From JADKCL01 sp046329055 (GTDB lineage Bacteria; Bacteroidota; Bacteroidia; J057; JADKCL01): 64,000 nucleotides of DNA. Made by a program: the position numbers and the translations under genes. The notes below the pieces were generated by a model. It was not told the origin of the DNA, ran no database searches, and worked only from the letters and a program-made list of their open reading frames with translations. The stretch covers positions 1 through 64,000 of the forward strand of contig JAXLVK010000014.1 of NCBI GenBank assembly GCA_046329055.1, written 5' to 3'. Within the stretch, counting starts at the first letter, position 1; each line of letters begins with the position of its first letter. This document shows positions 41,451-50,257 of the stretch, in pieces.

Positions 41451-42709
41451 TCAATCCTTGGGGACGACCGTGGCGGTGTTCATCCAGCACTTGAGGGGAT
41501 AGGTGTCGCCCGGCTGCCAACCGAGGTAGGCCGCCTCCCGGAGGGACGGTGCCCGGCGGGCATATTTTTCGTGGCGCGCATTGGCCTCCGTCTCCATTTC
41601 AGGGTCAATGCCTTTCAACTTTTGGCACAGCTCCATCAGCAGCCAATACATCGCCCGCCCCTCAAAATCCGGCCAGGCGCATTGCTCCGAACCCTCAATG
41701 TAAAGGTCCATCAGTTGCAAATAGGGCTCTCCCCAGTCCGGCCTCAGCCTCATCGCCTCCTGCAATGCAGCACGCGCCTCCCGCCACCGTCCCTGCTCCC
41801 GCCATGTCGCCGCCACCTGCAGCATGTCCGCCGCCTTCAATGCCACATCCTGCTCCCCTGCCGCCGCCGCCATCCAATGCCCCTTGCCCGTTTCCCAATC
41901 CCCCTGCTCATCGCCTCGGCCCCGCCCATCCGGTGCAGCCACGGCGAATCTTCCGCTTCGCTCACCTTACCCCAGGCCGCCTCCCACAGCCCCGACTGAT
42001 CGCAGCCCTGCAAGGCGTACATCACCAAGAATGCCCTGCATTCCCGCACCCCCAAGGCCCTCCGTGCGATCGAGTCCGCATACCGCGTCAGCAACGGCCC
42101 GCAATCCGGAAGTGCCGCCCGCATCCGCAGAGTCAGCCGCGCCTGCTCCCGCACCCAAAAGGCCCCATCGTCCCCGCTCGCCAATGCCCGCCGCTCCATC
42201 ACCTGCTCCACGACCGACCAATCATTCGCCGCCGTCACCCACGAGGCCCCAGCCTGAGCAACAAGCCGGGCAGCGGTCTCCCGCACCAGCGCCAGCGGGA
42301 CCTTGGCAGGCGCCACCCGCATCGCCTCCATCGCCCAATCCATTGCTTTTGAGCTGAAATGCACCTCCTGCCGCATCCCGAGCAATGCCCGCGCCACGAC
42401 CCAGGGTTCCTGCCCCGCAGGATCTTTCGCCATCCCGATGTGGATGATCCGCAACAGGGTATCCGCCTGCGACCGGCTCATTTTCCCGGTCCTGCCATCC
42501 ATCGCGGCCATGGACTCCTCCGACACACGGAATACTTGGTTGCTGTCAGCTTCCCAGATTTGACGGAGGTGGGCCCGGACCTCGGCGGCATTGTCGGTCT
42601 TGTGGATCGCGTCAATCCATGCCTCCACCGCAGACTGCGCGGGCAGCTGCCACCACAGGGTCGCCAAGAGCAAGGCAAGCCCCCACCCAACAGGATTGCG
42701 GGAGGTCAT
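41451..42709 (-). pseudogene. Exported TPR-type protein, frameshifted
   Basis: Two frames make one protein of about 418 residues. The first (42709 to about 41905) has a signal peptide (LALLLATLWWQLPAQS) and helical repeats up to RMGGAEAMSRG. The second continues DWETGKGHWMAAAAGEQDVALKA with TPR-like helices (WREARAALQEAMRLRPDWGEPYLQLMDLYIEG) and ends LGWQPGDTYPLKCWMN. The switch falls on a run of five G (plus-strand C at 41900-41904); six would restore one frame. Family: exported TPR proteins whose C-terminus binds an unknown partner. The lesion may be an assembly error. Confidence 0.7.
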
Positions 42710-42878
42710 GACTCAAAAATAAGGGAAATGCGGGCACGGTTGGGGGGTATGGTTGTGTATCTACTGTCCTTGTAGGGGCAGGTCGCGACCTGACCTTACA
42801 AGGACGAAATATCCATCGATTATGAATGAATTACCGCAGAATCACAGGGAATTCCCTGACCTCAGGGGAAGTCGATTT

Positions 42879-44570
42879 TCAATCAATCCTCCGCTTGATG
42901 AACCAGATGTCGTTCAGGTTCACGCCGAGGCGGAATTGGAGGGTCAGCTCCTGGAGCAGGTTGTTTTCGAGGGTGCCGCGACGGCCCACGTTCACGCCGA
43001 CATTGATGCGGCTATAGCTCTGACCGATGGGGTTGAAGAAACCGATGGGGAGGCCCACGCCTGCGGTGATGCCCATCTCGGTGATGGCGCTGCCTTGCAG
43101 GTTCAGGAAGGTGCCATGGTAATAAGCGCCGAAGCGGTAGGCGATCTTCCGGGCGTACTTGTTCGAGCCGAGTTCCGGGATCCATTCGCCGCCCACATTC
43201 GCTTGGAGCGAGTTCGTGAGGGTCGAGGGGTCACCGAAGTAGGAAAACTTGGACCAGTCCTGCAGGCTCACGTCCGCGCCGACCATCCACTTGTTGGGGC
43301 GGGCGATGCTGAAGCCGAAGCCGAGCTTGCTGGGCATGGTCACCTTGCCAGTGTCGGCGTAGAGGGTGTCTTGGATGATGCTGTTGTTGTAGCGGTAGAG
43401 CTCCGTGCCGTTCATGGAGATGCCCGGGTCGAATGTGGCCCCTCCGCGAACGAGGATGCGTTGGGTCTTGGTGACGGTGCCCTCCTTTTTGCCGGATTCG
43501 ACGTCCTTTTTCTCCTGCTCCAGGGCCGTGATGCGCTGGGCGATGCGGTCGCGGCGCAGGTTGATCCGGGCCTCGGCGTCGGTCACTTCCTTCTTGCGGG
43601 CCTTCATGTCCTGGGTGAGCTTCTTCCGCTTCTTGTCGAGGCGGTAGATCTTGTCCTGGAGCTTGCCGATTTCCTTGCTGTTGGCACGCTCATTTTGACC
43701 CAATGACTTCACCTGCTCCTCCAATGCCGCCTTTTCTTTTTCGAGGGCATCGGCTTTGGCTTGCTTGCTCTGGTCCTTGGCGTCGCCCTTGGAGGCCTCG
43801 GATTTCACAGCCTCCATCTCCTTGTCCAGGTTTTCGCGCTCATTTTGCAGGTCCTGGATTTGGTCCTCGATCTCCTTGACCCGCGACACCTTGACTTTGA
43901 GCTTGAGGGTATCCCCATACTGCAAGCCAAACTGCGGCAGGAACCCGCGCAGGGCGACGGAGCGCTCGGCTGCGCCAGTGAGGATCGTGCCATCGTCGTA
44001 GTCGGCAAACCACTGGTAGTTGGTGCTGCCAAATGCATAGCTGAGGTTGACCCCGGCCTGCACCCGCTTGAGGAAGCGCACCCCGAAGCCCACATAGAGC
44101 TGATTGAGACCGCCTGATCCTGCATACCGCGCCGTATAGGCCTCGACGGAGGTGTCCGCTTGGATCGAATCGCGCACCCGGACGTCGTATCCCACGGAGG
44201 AGTAAGGCGCCAATCCCACCACGATGCCATAGCCCCGGCGGTTGCTGAAGGCAAGGGAGACGTTGTGGAAGCCGGAGGTGCTGACCGTCTGGGAATTCAG
44301 GTTGCTCTTTTGGTTGCTCGTGGTCACGAAGCCATTGAAGTCGAAGGTCGTGAGGCGCAGGTCCGCAAGCGATGCGGGATTGAGCCGGTTCACCGAAGCA
44401 TTGTCATAGCTGCCGATGCCGATGCGGCCCATGCCGAAGCTGCGGGCGCTGGAACTGCTGAAGATGTCCCCCAGCCCGTAGTAGGAATACGGGGAAATGG
44501 CGACCTGCGAATGGGCTGTGAAGGCCATCCCAATCACCAGGAACATCCACAGTATGAATCTTTTATGCAT
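42879..44570 (-). CDS. FadL/OmpP1-like outer-membrane protein with an inserted coiled coil
   Basis: A 563-residue protein with a signal peptide (FLVIGMAFTAHS) and an outer-membrane barrel. YYGLGDIFSSSSARSFGMGRIG, NRLNPASLADLRLTTFDF and the strands to ELTLQFRLGVNLNDIWFIKRRID resemble FadL/OmpP1-like porins of Bacteroidota. Residues about 230-362 are not barrel: they form a continuous heptad-rich coiled coil (KEIEDQIQDLQNEREN, EKEKAALEEQVKSLGQ, ITALEQEKKDVESG) placed between two barrel strands. Its start overlaps the coaX stop by 8 bp, so it is the third gene of a birA-coaX operon. The coiled coil could hang in the periplasm or outside; its role is unknown. Confidence 0.78.
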   Translation of the reverse strand: MHKRFILWMFLVIGMAFTAHSQVAISPYSYYGLGDIFSSSSARSFGMGRIGIGSYDNASVNRLNPASLADLRLTTFDFNGFVTTSNQKSNLNSQTVSTSGFHNVSLAFSNRRGYGIVVGLAPYSSVGYDVRVRDSIQADTSVEAYTARYAGSGGLNQLYVGFGVRFLKRVQAGVNLSYAFGSTNYQWFADYDDGTILTGAAERSVALRGFLPQFGLQYGDTLKLKVKVSRVKEIEDQIQDLQNERENLDKEMEAVKSEASKGDAKDQSKQAKADALEKEKAALEEQVKSLGQNERANSKEIGKLQDKIYRLDKKRKKLTQDMKARKKEVTDAEARINLRRDRIAQRITALEQEKKDVESGKKEGTVTKTQRILVRGGATFDPGISMNGTELYRYNNSIIQDTLYADTGKVTMPSKLGFGFSIARPNKWMVGADVSLQDWSKFSYFGDPSTLTNSLQANVGGEWIPELGSNKYARKIAYRFGAYYHGTFLNLQGSAITEMGITAGVGLPIGFFNPIGQSYSRINVGVNVGRRGTLENNLLQELTLQFRLGVNLNDIWFIKRRID

Positions 44571-45312
44571 GGTAACGAATCAAGGCATTGATGCCGTAGA
44601 GCAGCAAATTTGGATCGGCAAAGGTGAGGCTTTTCACCTGATTTCCCAAGTACAGCGCGTCACCTCCGGTCAAAAACACGGGAAGCGGTGCCGATGAGAG
44701 GCTGCCGTAGTGCGCGATGAAGCCTTCGATCTCGGAAACCAGGCCATGGACCACACCGCTCCGGATGCAGGTCTCAGTGCTGTCTCCGACCCAAGGCAGT
44801 TCCCCTTCCGCATCGATCATGGGCAGGGCGGCAGTGTAATCGTACAATGCCCGGAACCGCGTCCGCATGCCAGGGCTGATCGCCCCGCCGAGGTAGTCGC
44901 CATGGGCATCCACATAATCGTATGTGACCGCAGTGCCCGCCCCGATCACCAGAACCGGACCTGAGCCTGCACGTTGATAGCCTGCCACAGCCGCACAGAC
45001 GCGGTCCATCCCCAGGGTCTGCGGACTTCCGTACCGGTTCCCGATGGGCAGCGCCGTGTCCCGGTCGATGCGTCGCATCTCCAATCCGGGTTCCGCTTCT
45101 AGCAATGTTTCTGTGGCCTTCACCATTTCAGCATTCCCTACGCTCACGAGGCCGAGATATTTTGAACGGGGGGAAAACTGCCGCCAAGCCTCGGAGGTCA
45201 GCACCGCCTGCGGGAAGTCCTGATGCGGGTAGGCATTCACCGCCAGCAACTCCTCGCCTTGGAAGTAGCCGACCTTCACCCGCGTATTGCCGATGTCCAC
45301 GACGATGTTCAT
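44563..45312 (-). CDS. coaX: Type III pantothenate kinase
   Basis: A 249-residue CoaX, the ATP-dependent (potassium-stimulated) kinase for the first step of coenzyme A synthesis. MNIVVDIGNTRVKVG, the LGMDRVCAAVAGY segment, GAGTAVTYDYVD and GGAISPGMRTRFRAL are hallmark motifs. Its ATG overlaps the birA stop by 4 bp and its own stop overlaps the next gene, so the three are translationally coupled. The birA-coaX pairing is common and puts cofactor enzymes together. Confidence 0.95.
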   Translation of the reverse strand: MNIVVDIGNTRVKVGYFQGEELLAVNAYPHQDFPQAVLTSEAWRQFSPRSKYLGLVSVGNAEMVKATETLLEAEPGLEMRRIDRDTALPIGNRYGSPQTLGMDRVCAAVAGYQRAGSGPVLVIGAGTAVTYDYVDAHGDYLGGAISPGMRTRFRALYDYTAALPMIDAEGELPWVGDSTETCIRSGVVHGLVSEIEGFIAHYGSLSSAPLPVFLTGGDALYLGNQVKSLTFADPNLLLYGINALIRYHA

Positions 45313-46061
45313 AGGATGAATCGCACCTCCTTCACGCCGTAAAAATGCAGTCCCTCACCATGCCGCAGCGCCAGCCTGCCGTCCGGGTCCACGCCGACCA
45401 CATGCGCCGAAATGCGTTGCCCGGCGATCTCCACCTCGGTATCCTCCTGATAGGCGAAGAGGTGCTGCAAGTATTCCCGCTCGATGCGGTCCGCCCGTCC
45501 AGCCCGGATGGCGAGGTAGCCCGCCTCGATCAGTTCCAGCAACCTCTCCAAGATAGGACGGATCGTGTGCTCCTTCCCCGATTCCAGCACCAGCGAGGTT
45601 GCCCTCCCATGCAGCTCAGGGTCAAATTCCCATTGGTTCACATTCAGCCCGATCCCAACCACTGCCGACTTGATGCGCGCGGGTTCCAATGCCGTCTCGA
45701 CCAAGATGCCCGCCACCTTCCTGCGGTTCACCAGGAGGTCATTCGGCCACTTGATCTGGACCGTGGACTCCGGCAGGATGCCAGCAACCAGCTCCCGCAG
45801 GGCGCAAGCGATGAGTTTGTTCAGCAGGAAGATCTGCCGGGGTGCCAAAAAATGTGGCTGCAACACCAATGAAAAGGTGAGATTTTGCCCCGGCTGCGCC
45901 AACCATTGGCTGCCTTGCTGTCCCCTTCCGGCGGTCTGATGCTGCGCCAAAACCACCGTTCCCTCGGCGGCTCCGGCCTCCAGGAGGCTTTGCGCCACGG
46001 TATTGGTGGAGTCCACTTCCGACAGCTCCACAAAATTCTTCCCGATGAAAAGCGTATTCAA
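45309..46061 (-). CDS. birA: Biotin-protein ligase
   Basis: A 250-residue biotin-[acetyl-CoA-carboxylase] ligase without the N-terminal DNA-binding domain of E. coli BirA, so it is an enzyme only. VDSTNTVAQSLLEAG, the biotin loop GRGQQGSQWLAQPGQNL, KWPNDLLVN, KVAGILVETAL and GIGLNVNQ are present. It transfers biotin to carrier proteins such as the partner of the accC product at the left of the window. First gene of birA-coaX-OMP, divergent from rsfS. Confidence 0.95.
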   Translation of the reverse strand: MNTLFIGKNFVELSEVDSTNTVAQSLLEAGAAEGTVVLAQHQTAGRGQQGSQWLAQPGQNLTFSLVLQPHFLAPRQIFLLNKLIACALRELVAGILPESTVQIKWPNDLLVNRRKVAGILVETALEPARIKSAVVGIGLNVNQWEFDPELHGRATSLVLESGKEHTIRPILERLLELIEAGYLAIRAGRADRIEREYLQHLFAYQEDTEVEIAGQRISAHVVGVDPDGRLALRHGEGLHFYGVKEVRFIL

Positions 46062-46074
46062 GCCAGAACTTCGC

Positions 46075-46082
46075 TAATTTTG
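46075..46082 (+). promoter_or_regulatory. -7 element for rsfS
   Basis: TAATTTTG (TAnnTTTG) in the short divergent gap between birA and rsfS, 30 bp before the rsfS ATG. Confidence 0.45.
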
Positions 46083-46112
46083 GTCGAAAGTTACAGGTTT
46101 ATAAGGATTTGA

Positions 46113-46487
46113 ATGAAGGTTAGCACCCTAGTATCCGCCAAGCAGCTCGCAGACGCAGTGGTGGACGCCCTGCAAGACAAAAAAGGACTCAAGATCGTCG
46201 TGATGGATTTGCGTCAGGTGCGCGGTGCCATTTCGGATTATTTTGTGATCTGCTCCGGCACCTCCGACCGCCACGTGATGGCACTCAGTGACACCGTGTA
46301 CGAGGAGCTGCGCATCAAGCTCCAAGACAAGCCCATGAATGTCGAGGGCAGGCAGCGCGGTGAGTGGATCCTGATGGACTACGTGAACGTGGTGGTCCAC
46401 ATCTTCCTGGAAGAGAAGCGGCGATTTTTTGACATCGAAAGCCTCTGGGCCGACGCCCCCGTCGAGCGCATCGCACAAACCTGGTGA
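46113..46487 (+). CDS. rsfS: Ribosome silencing factor RsfS (Iojap family)
   Basis: A 124-residue RsfS. It binds L14 of the large ribosomal subunit and blocks joining of subunits when nutrients are short. The Iojap signature is complete: DLRQVRGAISDYFVICSGTSDRHVMAL, followed by GEWILMDYVNVVVHIF. Its stop overlaps the GTG start of the next (damaged) membrane-protein gene by 4 bp. In many Bacteroidota ftsH follows rsfS, but here it does not. Confidence 0.93.
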   Translation: MKVSTLVSAKQLADAVVDALQDKKGLKIVVMDLRQVRGAISDYFVICSGTSDRHVMALSDTVYEELRIKLQDKPMNVEGRQRGEWILMDYVNVVVHIFLEEKRRFFDIESLWADAPVERIAQTW

Positions 46488-47912
46488 CAGCTGCCCCTCA
46501 GCGCAAGGGCCTCTGGGTCGCAGGTTGGGTAGCATTCGCCGCGATCACGCTCTGGTTCTCGTTTCACATCCATTCGCGGTCGGCTCCGTTCACTTACAAG
46601 AGCCAGATTTTCGCTGACAAGGCGGGGTACTACATCTACCTCCCGGCGACCTTTGTCTTCGGATTCGATGCCGACGCCGTGCCGGACAGCCTTTCCCAAA
46701 AGGTCGGCAATGGCTTCCTGATCACGGATCAAAACAAGATCTACACCAAGTACCCCATCGGGGTCTCCCTGATGCAGTCGCCATTTTTCCTGCTGGCGCA
46801 CGGGGTGCTCTCGCCGCTGACCGGGCAACCTGCGGACGGATTTTCTCCCGTTTACCACGCCATGGTGGACATCGCCGCCTGGGCCTACATGCTCCTCGGG
46901 ATGGGAATGCTCCTCATCGCTGAGGCGGCGGCATTCCGTCGGCCGCACCTTGGGGACATTGGCACTGTTGCTGTTCGGGACCAATCTCGCCTACTACTAC
47001 TCCACCGAGTCCGGGATGTCGCATATCTACTCGTTTTGCGTCGTCCCGGCCTTGATCCTCTTGCTGGATCGGGTTGGATGTGTCATGTTGCCTTGTCCTG
47101 CAAAGTCGGGAAGCGGAGCAGCGCAGCTGTGAGTCGAAGTCATCTAGCGCACACAGAAACACTCCCTGCTTGTCCAATCCCAAAGCCCCGAAATCCCCAC
47201 CCATCCCCCAAGCTCACCCCCCGCAAGCCCGGCTCCTAGGCAGCCTTGCGGCCTCCTCATCGTCACCCGCTTCACGAACGTCCTCCTCCTCAGCCTAGTC
47301 CTAGCTTGGGGCGTTCAGGACCTCAATGGCCTCTGGCAACGAATCCGTCTCATTCTCTCCCCAAAGACATTGCCCCTTTTGCTGCTAGGCCCAGCCATCC
47401 TCATCGGCCTGCAACTCGCGTATTACCACTACCTCACCAACAGCCTCTTCCTCTACACCTACGGCGACGAAGGTTTCGACTTCCTCCATCCCGAGCTGCT
47501 CAAAGCCTGGTTTTCCCCCAACAACGGCCTCTTCCCCCACGCCCCGATGGTGCTTTTCGGGCTCATCGGCATGGGCATCATGGCCGCGCGGCGCGAAGCC
47601 CTCGGCTGGTACGGCCTCGGATTGTTCGCCCTCAGCGCCTACATCTTCTCCTGCTGGTGGCAATGGTACTTCGGCTGCGCCTTTGGGCAGCGGAGCTACG
47701 TCGAGCTCTACCCGATATTGGCCTTCGGCCTCGCCCGGTTCCTTCAATGGGTCAGCACACGGACGCCCCGACCCGTTCAGATTTTGACTTGGAGCGTGTT
47801 GATTTTGCTCTGCCTGCTCGTCACCAACCACATGTACCACTTCAAACTCTGCTACATCGGGCAGGGGGACTGGGACTGGGGGTACTGGTGGGGGGAGGTT
47901 GTGCGGGTTTGA
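46484..47912 (+). pseudogene. Polytopic membrane protein (glycosyltransferase-like), broken
   Basis: Remains of one gene of about 470 codons. Piece 1 (46484 to about 46916) has the N-terminal helix and YKSQIFADKAGYYIYLPATF, typical of large Bacteroidota membrane proteins related to GT39-type glycosyltransferases. A frame change at about 46913-46920 joins it to piece 2 (GTLALLLFGTNLAYYYSTESGMSHIYSF, to about 47075). Roughly 47080-47245 is foreign repeat-like DNA with a stop at 47132. Piece 3 (about 47250-47912, GLLIVTRFTNVLLLSL to YWWGEVVRV) resumes in the same frame as piece 2. It starts at GTG 46484 coupled to rsfS. Inactive as assembled. Confidence 0.7.
47080..47245. repeat. Repeat-like insertion inside the membrane-protein pseudogene
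   Basis: This stretch does not code for membrane protein. It begins TGTCATGTTGCC, contains AGTCGAAG-type sequence and CATCTAGCGCACA (47141-47153), which is identical to 23784-23796 in the repeat cluster at 23.6-23.9 kb. It looks like a dispersed intergenic element that has landed in the gene. Edges are approximate. Confidence 0.5.
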
Positions 47913-47919
47913 GGGGGGG

Positions 47920-48738
47920 CTAATGATACAACTCCGCCTCCACCAAATACCTTCCACCCAACTCCACCAAGCTCCGCACAGCCGCGACCACCCTACCAGG
48001 CGCCTCGTACATCCCCATGTGGCTCGCCTCCGGAATCCGGTGCAGCAATGCCAATGGCAGCTCTTGCAGCTCCATCCGGCTACGCTCCGGGCTCACGAGG
48101 CCATCCTTCCCGCCGATGATGTACATCACGGGCACCGCCAAGCCGCGCACCGCAGCCCGCTTGTCCGGACGGTCACGCATGATGCGCAACAATGCCAAAA
48201 TCGCCTCCTCCGATGTCCCCGAGGTGATTTCCGCCAATTCAGCCACCCACTGCGCCTCCGGGTCATGGAACAAGGAGTCCACAAATGCCCGCAGAAACGG
48301 CTCCCGGCCATGGTCCTTCACGAACCCAATGGCTTTGGTACGGTTGGGCTTGCGCTCCTCGGCATCGTCCATCGCGGTGGAATGCAGGAATCCCAGCCCC
48401 GCCAATCGCTCCGAAAACAGGTCCGCGAATGCCGCTGCGATGTACCCGCCCATGCTATGCCCCACCAGGACACAACGCTCGATGCCCATGGCATCCAAGA
48501 TGTCCCGCAGCCAGCAGGCGATGTCGTCAAGCGAACGAATAGAAGGATCCCAGGGCGTGCCACCATGACCCGGCAGGGTCGGCGCGATCACCCGGCATTC
48601 TTGGGACAGCTCAGGCAAAATCCCATTGAAAATCGCGGGCGTCTCACAAAACCCATGCAAAATGACCAGCGGAAGACCCTCCCCGATATCAACCACGGGG
48701 ACGGAGGCAAGGAAAGCTATCTCTTCAGGGGATTGCAA
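47920..48738 (-). CDS. Alpha/beta hydrolase
   Basis: A 272-residue alpha/beta-hydrolase. The oxyanion loop is LVILHGFCET, the nucleophile elbow is LVGHSMGGYIAA with the active-site Ser, and the catalytic Asp and His lie in GGKDGLVSPE and ASHMGMYEAP. No signal peptide, so cytosolic. Substrate unknown; haloperoxidase/esterase-like relatives have many. No ATG is available except one at 48789 inside clpS, so TTG 48738, 5 bp after the clpS stop, is chosen. Co-transcribed with clpS. Confidence 0.85.
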   Translation of the reverse strand: MQSPEEIAFLASVPVVDIGEGLPLVILHGFCETPAIFNGILPELSQECRVIAPTLPGHGGTPWDPSIRSLDDIACWLRDILDAMGIERCVLVGHSMGGYIAAAFADLFSERLAGLGFLHSTAMDDAEERKPNRTKAIGFVKDHGREPFLRAFVDSLFHDPEAQWVAELAEITSGTSEEAILALLRIMRDRPDKRAAVRGLAVPVMYIIGGKDGLVSPERSRMELQELPLALLHRIPEASHMGMYEAPGRVVAAVRSLVELGGRYLVEAELYH

Positions 48739-48743
48739 CGGAC

Positions 48744-49013
48744 TCAGACAACCTCGGAGGTGAGGCCACGGTCCAGCAAAGCGATGCAACGGTCGATCAT
48801 GTCACGCTTCTCGCCGCTTTTGACAATGTACTTGCCCTTGTGATGAACGATCCAGGCACATTGTTCGGCTTGGGTCGCCGAATGGTCACACACCTCGATC
48901 AGGCTCTGAATCACCCAATCGAATGAATTCACCTCGTCATTGAACAATACAATGCTGTATGTCTCGGTTACTACCGTCTCAACCGCTTCAAGGGTTAGCT
49001 CTTTGATACTCAT
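48744..49013 (-). CDS. clpS: ATP-dependent Clp protease adaptor ClpS
   Basis: An 89-residue ClpS, the N-end-rule adaptor that delivers proteins to ClpAP. YSIVLFNDEVNSFDWVIQSL, the AEQCAWIVHHKGKYIVKSG segment and the final acidic helix match. The Asn-Asp of LFNDE and the His of VHHKG form the binding pocket for destabilising N-termini. It precedes an alpha/beta hydrolase gene. Confidence 0.94.
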   Translation of the reverse strand: MSIKELTLEAVETVVTETYSIVLFNDEVNSFDWVIQSLIEVCDHSATQAEQCAWIVHHKGKYIVKSGEKRDMIDRCIALLDRGLTSEVV

Positions 49014-49126
49014 CTCACAATCAGTTACAAACTCAGCCTAAAACCATCCTAAACATGCCATTGGCGCGAACCAAAAATAGCGAATTTTCGCCACGAATGC
49101 AAAGAAAATGTACTAAGATTGCGCCG

Positions 49127-50020
49127 ATGCCACAGCCCGCCAAAATCCAAGTTTTCTCTCCCAGCCAGTTCCTGGACCATGAACTCATCGACGCAGGTGG
49201 CGGCGAAAAACTGGAACGCTTTGGCAAGTTTGTGCTGATCAGGCCAGAGCCGCAGGCACTTTGGTCACCCTCACTGTCCCCCGAGGAATGGCGCAAGATG
49301 GCCCATGCCCGCTTCGTGCAGGACGGCTCTGCCTCCGGAGACTGGGAACGCTACGACAACTCCCTCCCCGACCAATGGACCATCGGCTACAACCATGGCG
49401 ACATGAAGCTGCGCTTCCGGCTGGGACTCACCCGCTTCAAGCACGTCGGCGTCTTCCCCGAACAGGCCGTGAACTGGGACTTCATTTATGACCGCTGCCG
49501 TGGCCTCAAGGCTCCCAAAGTCCTGAACCTCTTCGCCTACACGGGGGGCGCGAGCCTGGCCGCCAAGGCCGGGGGCGCGGACGTGATCCATTGCGACGCC
49601 ATCAAGCAAGTCGTGAACTGGGCCGCCGCCAACATGGAACTCAGCAAACTCGAAGGGATCCGTTGGCTGGTGGAGGACGCCTTCAAATTCGTGCAGCGTG
49701 AGGCCAAGCGCGGCAACCAATACGACGGCATCATCCTCGATCCCCCGGCATGGGGACACGGCCCCAAGGGCGAGAAGTGGAAGCTGGAGGACCAAGTCAA
49801 CGAGCTCATGCAGCAAGTCGCCGCCATCCTCTCCCCGGAGCGCAACTTCCTCGTAATGAATGCCTATTCCCTCGGCTACTCCTCCCTCATCTTGGAAAAT
49901 CTAGGCCGCAGCCACTTCCGCGACCAACAACTCAAGAACCTAGAAATCGGCGAACTCTGCCTCCCCGAACGCAGCCACCGCCGCCTCCCCGCCGGCGTCT
50001 TCATGCGCTTCTGGAACTAA
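49127..50020 (+). CDS. Class I SAM-dependent methyltransferase (RlmI-like)
   Basis: A 297-residue Rossmann methyltransferase. The SAM loop is VLNLFAYTGGASLAAKAGG, the acidic end of strand 2 is HCDAIKQVVNWAAAN, and motif IV is YDGIILDPPAWGHG. This DPPxFG-type motif is like those of RlmI/RlmL-group rRNA cytosine/guanine methyltransferases. There is no PUA domain, so the target base is uncertain. The start is ATG 49127 (MPQPAKIQVF). A TAAGATTG box at 49114-49121 ends 5 bp upstream. A frame from 49055 exists but lacks similarity. Confidence 0.83.
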   Translation: MPQPAKIQVFSPSQFLDHELIDAGGGEKLERFGKFVLIRPEPQALWSPSLSPEEWRKMAHARFVQDGSASGDWERYDNSLPDQWTIGYNHGDMKLRFRLGLTRFKHVGVFPEQAVNWDFIYDRCRGLKAPKVLNLFAYTGGASLAAKAGGADVIHCDAIKQVVNWAAANMELSKLEGIRWLVEDAFKFVQREAKRGNQYDGIILDPPAWGHGPKGEKWKLEDQVNELMQQVAAILSPERNFLVMNAYSLGYSSLILENLGRSHFRDQQLKNLEIGELCLPERSHRRLPAGVFMRFWN

Positions 50021-50036
50021 ACCAAGGCGGCGCCAC

Positions 50037-50090
50037 ACCCAAGAGGCGGCGGCATACCCAAGAGGCGGCGGCCTCCGGCCGCACGCCGAC
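50037..50090. repeat. GC-rich direct repeat and hairpin
   Basis: Two copies of ACCCAAGAGGCGGCGGC at 50037-50053 and 50056-50072 (period 19), followed by a GGCGGCCTCCGGCCGC hairpin. Similar in composition to the hairpins at 38.5-38.8 kb. Confidence 0.55.
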
Positions 50091-50245
50091 CGGACATTTG
50101 CCTCCGGCGAATAACCAGCTCAGCACCCCAATGACCCCGTCGCTGCCCCCTAAGCCTGCCGCAGGAGCCGCCAGCCCCTACAATATGCACCAACGAAGTG
50201 GACACCGCAGACCAATACGCAATCCTCCCCAATCCGTTTTTTCCC

Positions 50246-50253
50246 TAATTTCC
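50246..50253 (+). promoter_or_regulatory. Possible -7 element for the M28 peptidase gene
   Basis: TAATTTCC, two mismatches to TAnnTTTG, ends 4 bp before the ATG at 50258. Same sequence context (CCTAATTTC) as the box before the LysM gene at 5.4 kb. Confidence 0.25.
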
Positions 50254-50257
50254 CAGC

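Noticed and set aside
48739..48789. ATG 48789 as start of the alpha/beta hydrolase.
   Set aside because: It would overlap the last 46 bases of clpS; TTG 48738 just after the clpS stop fits better.
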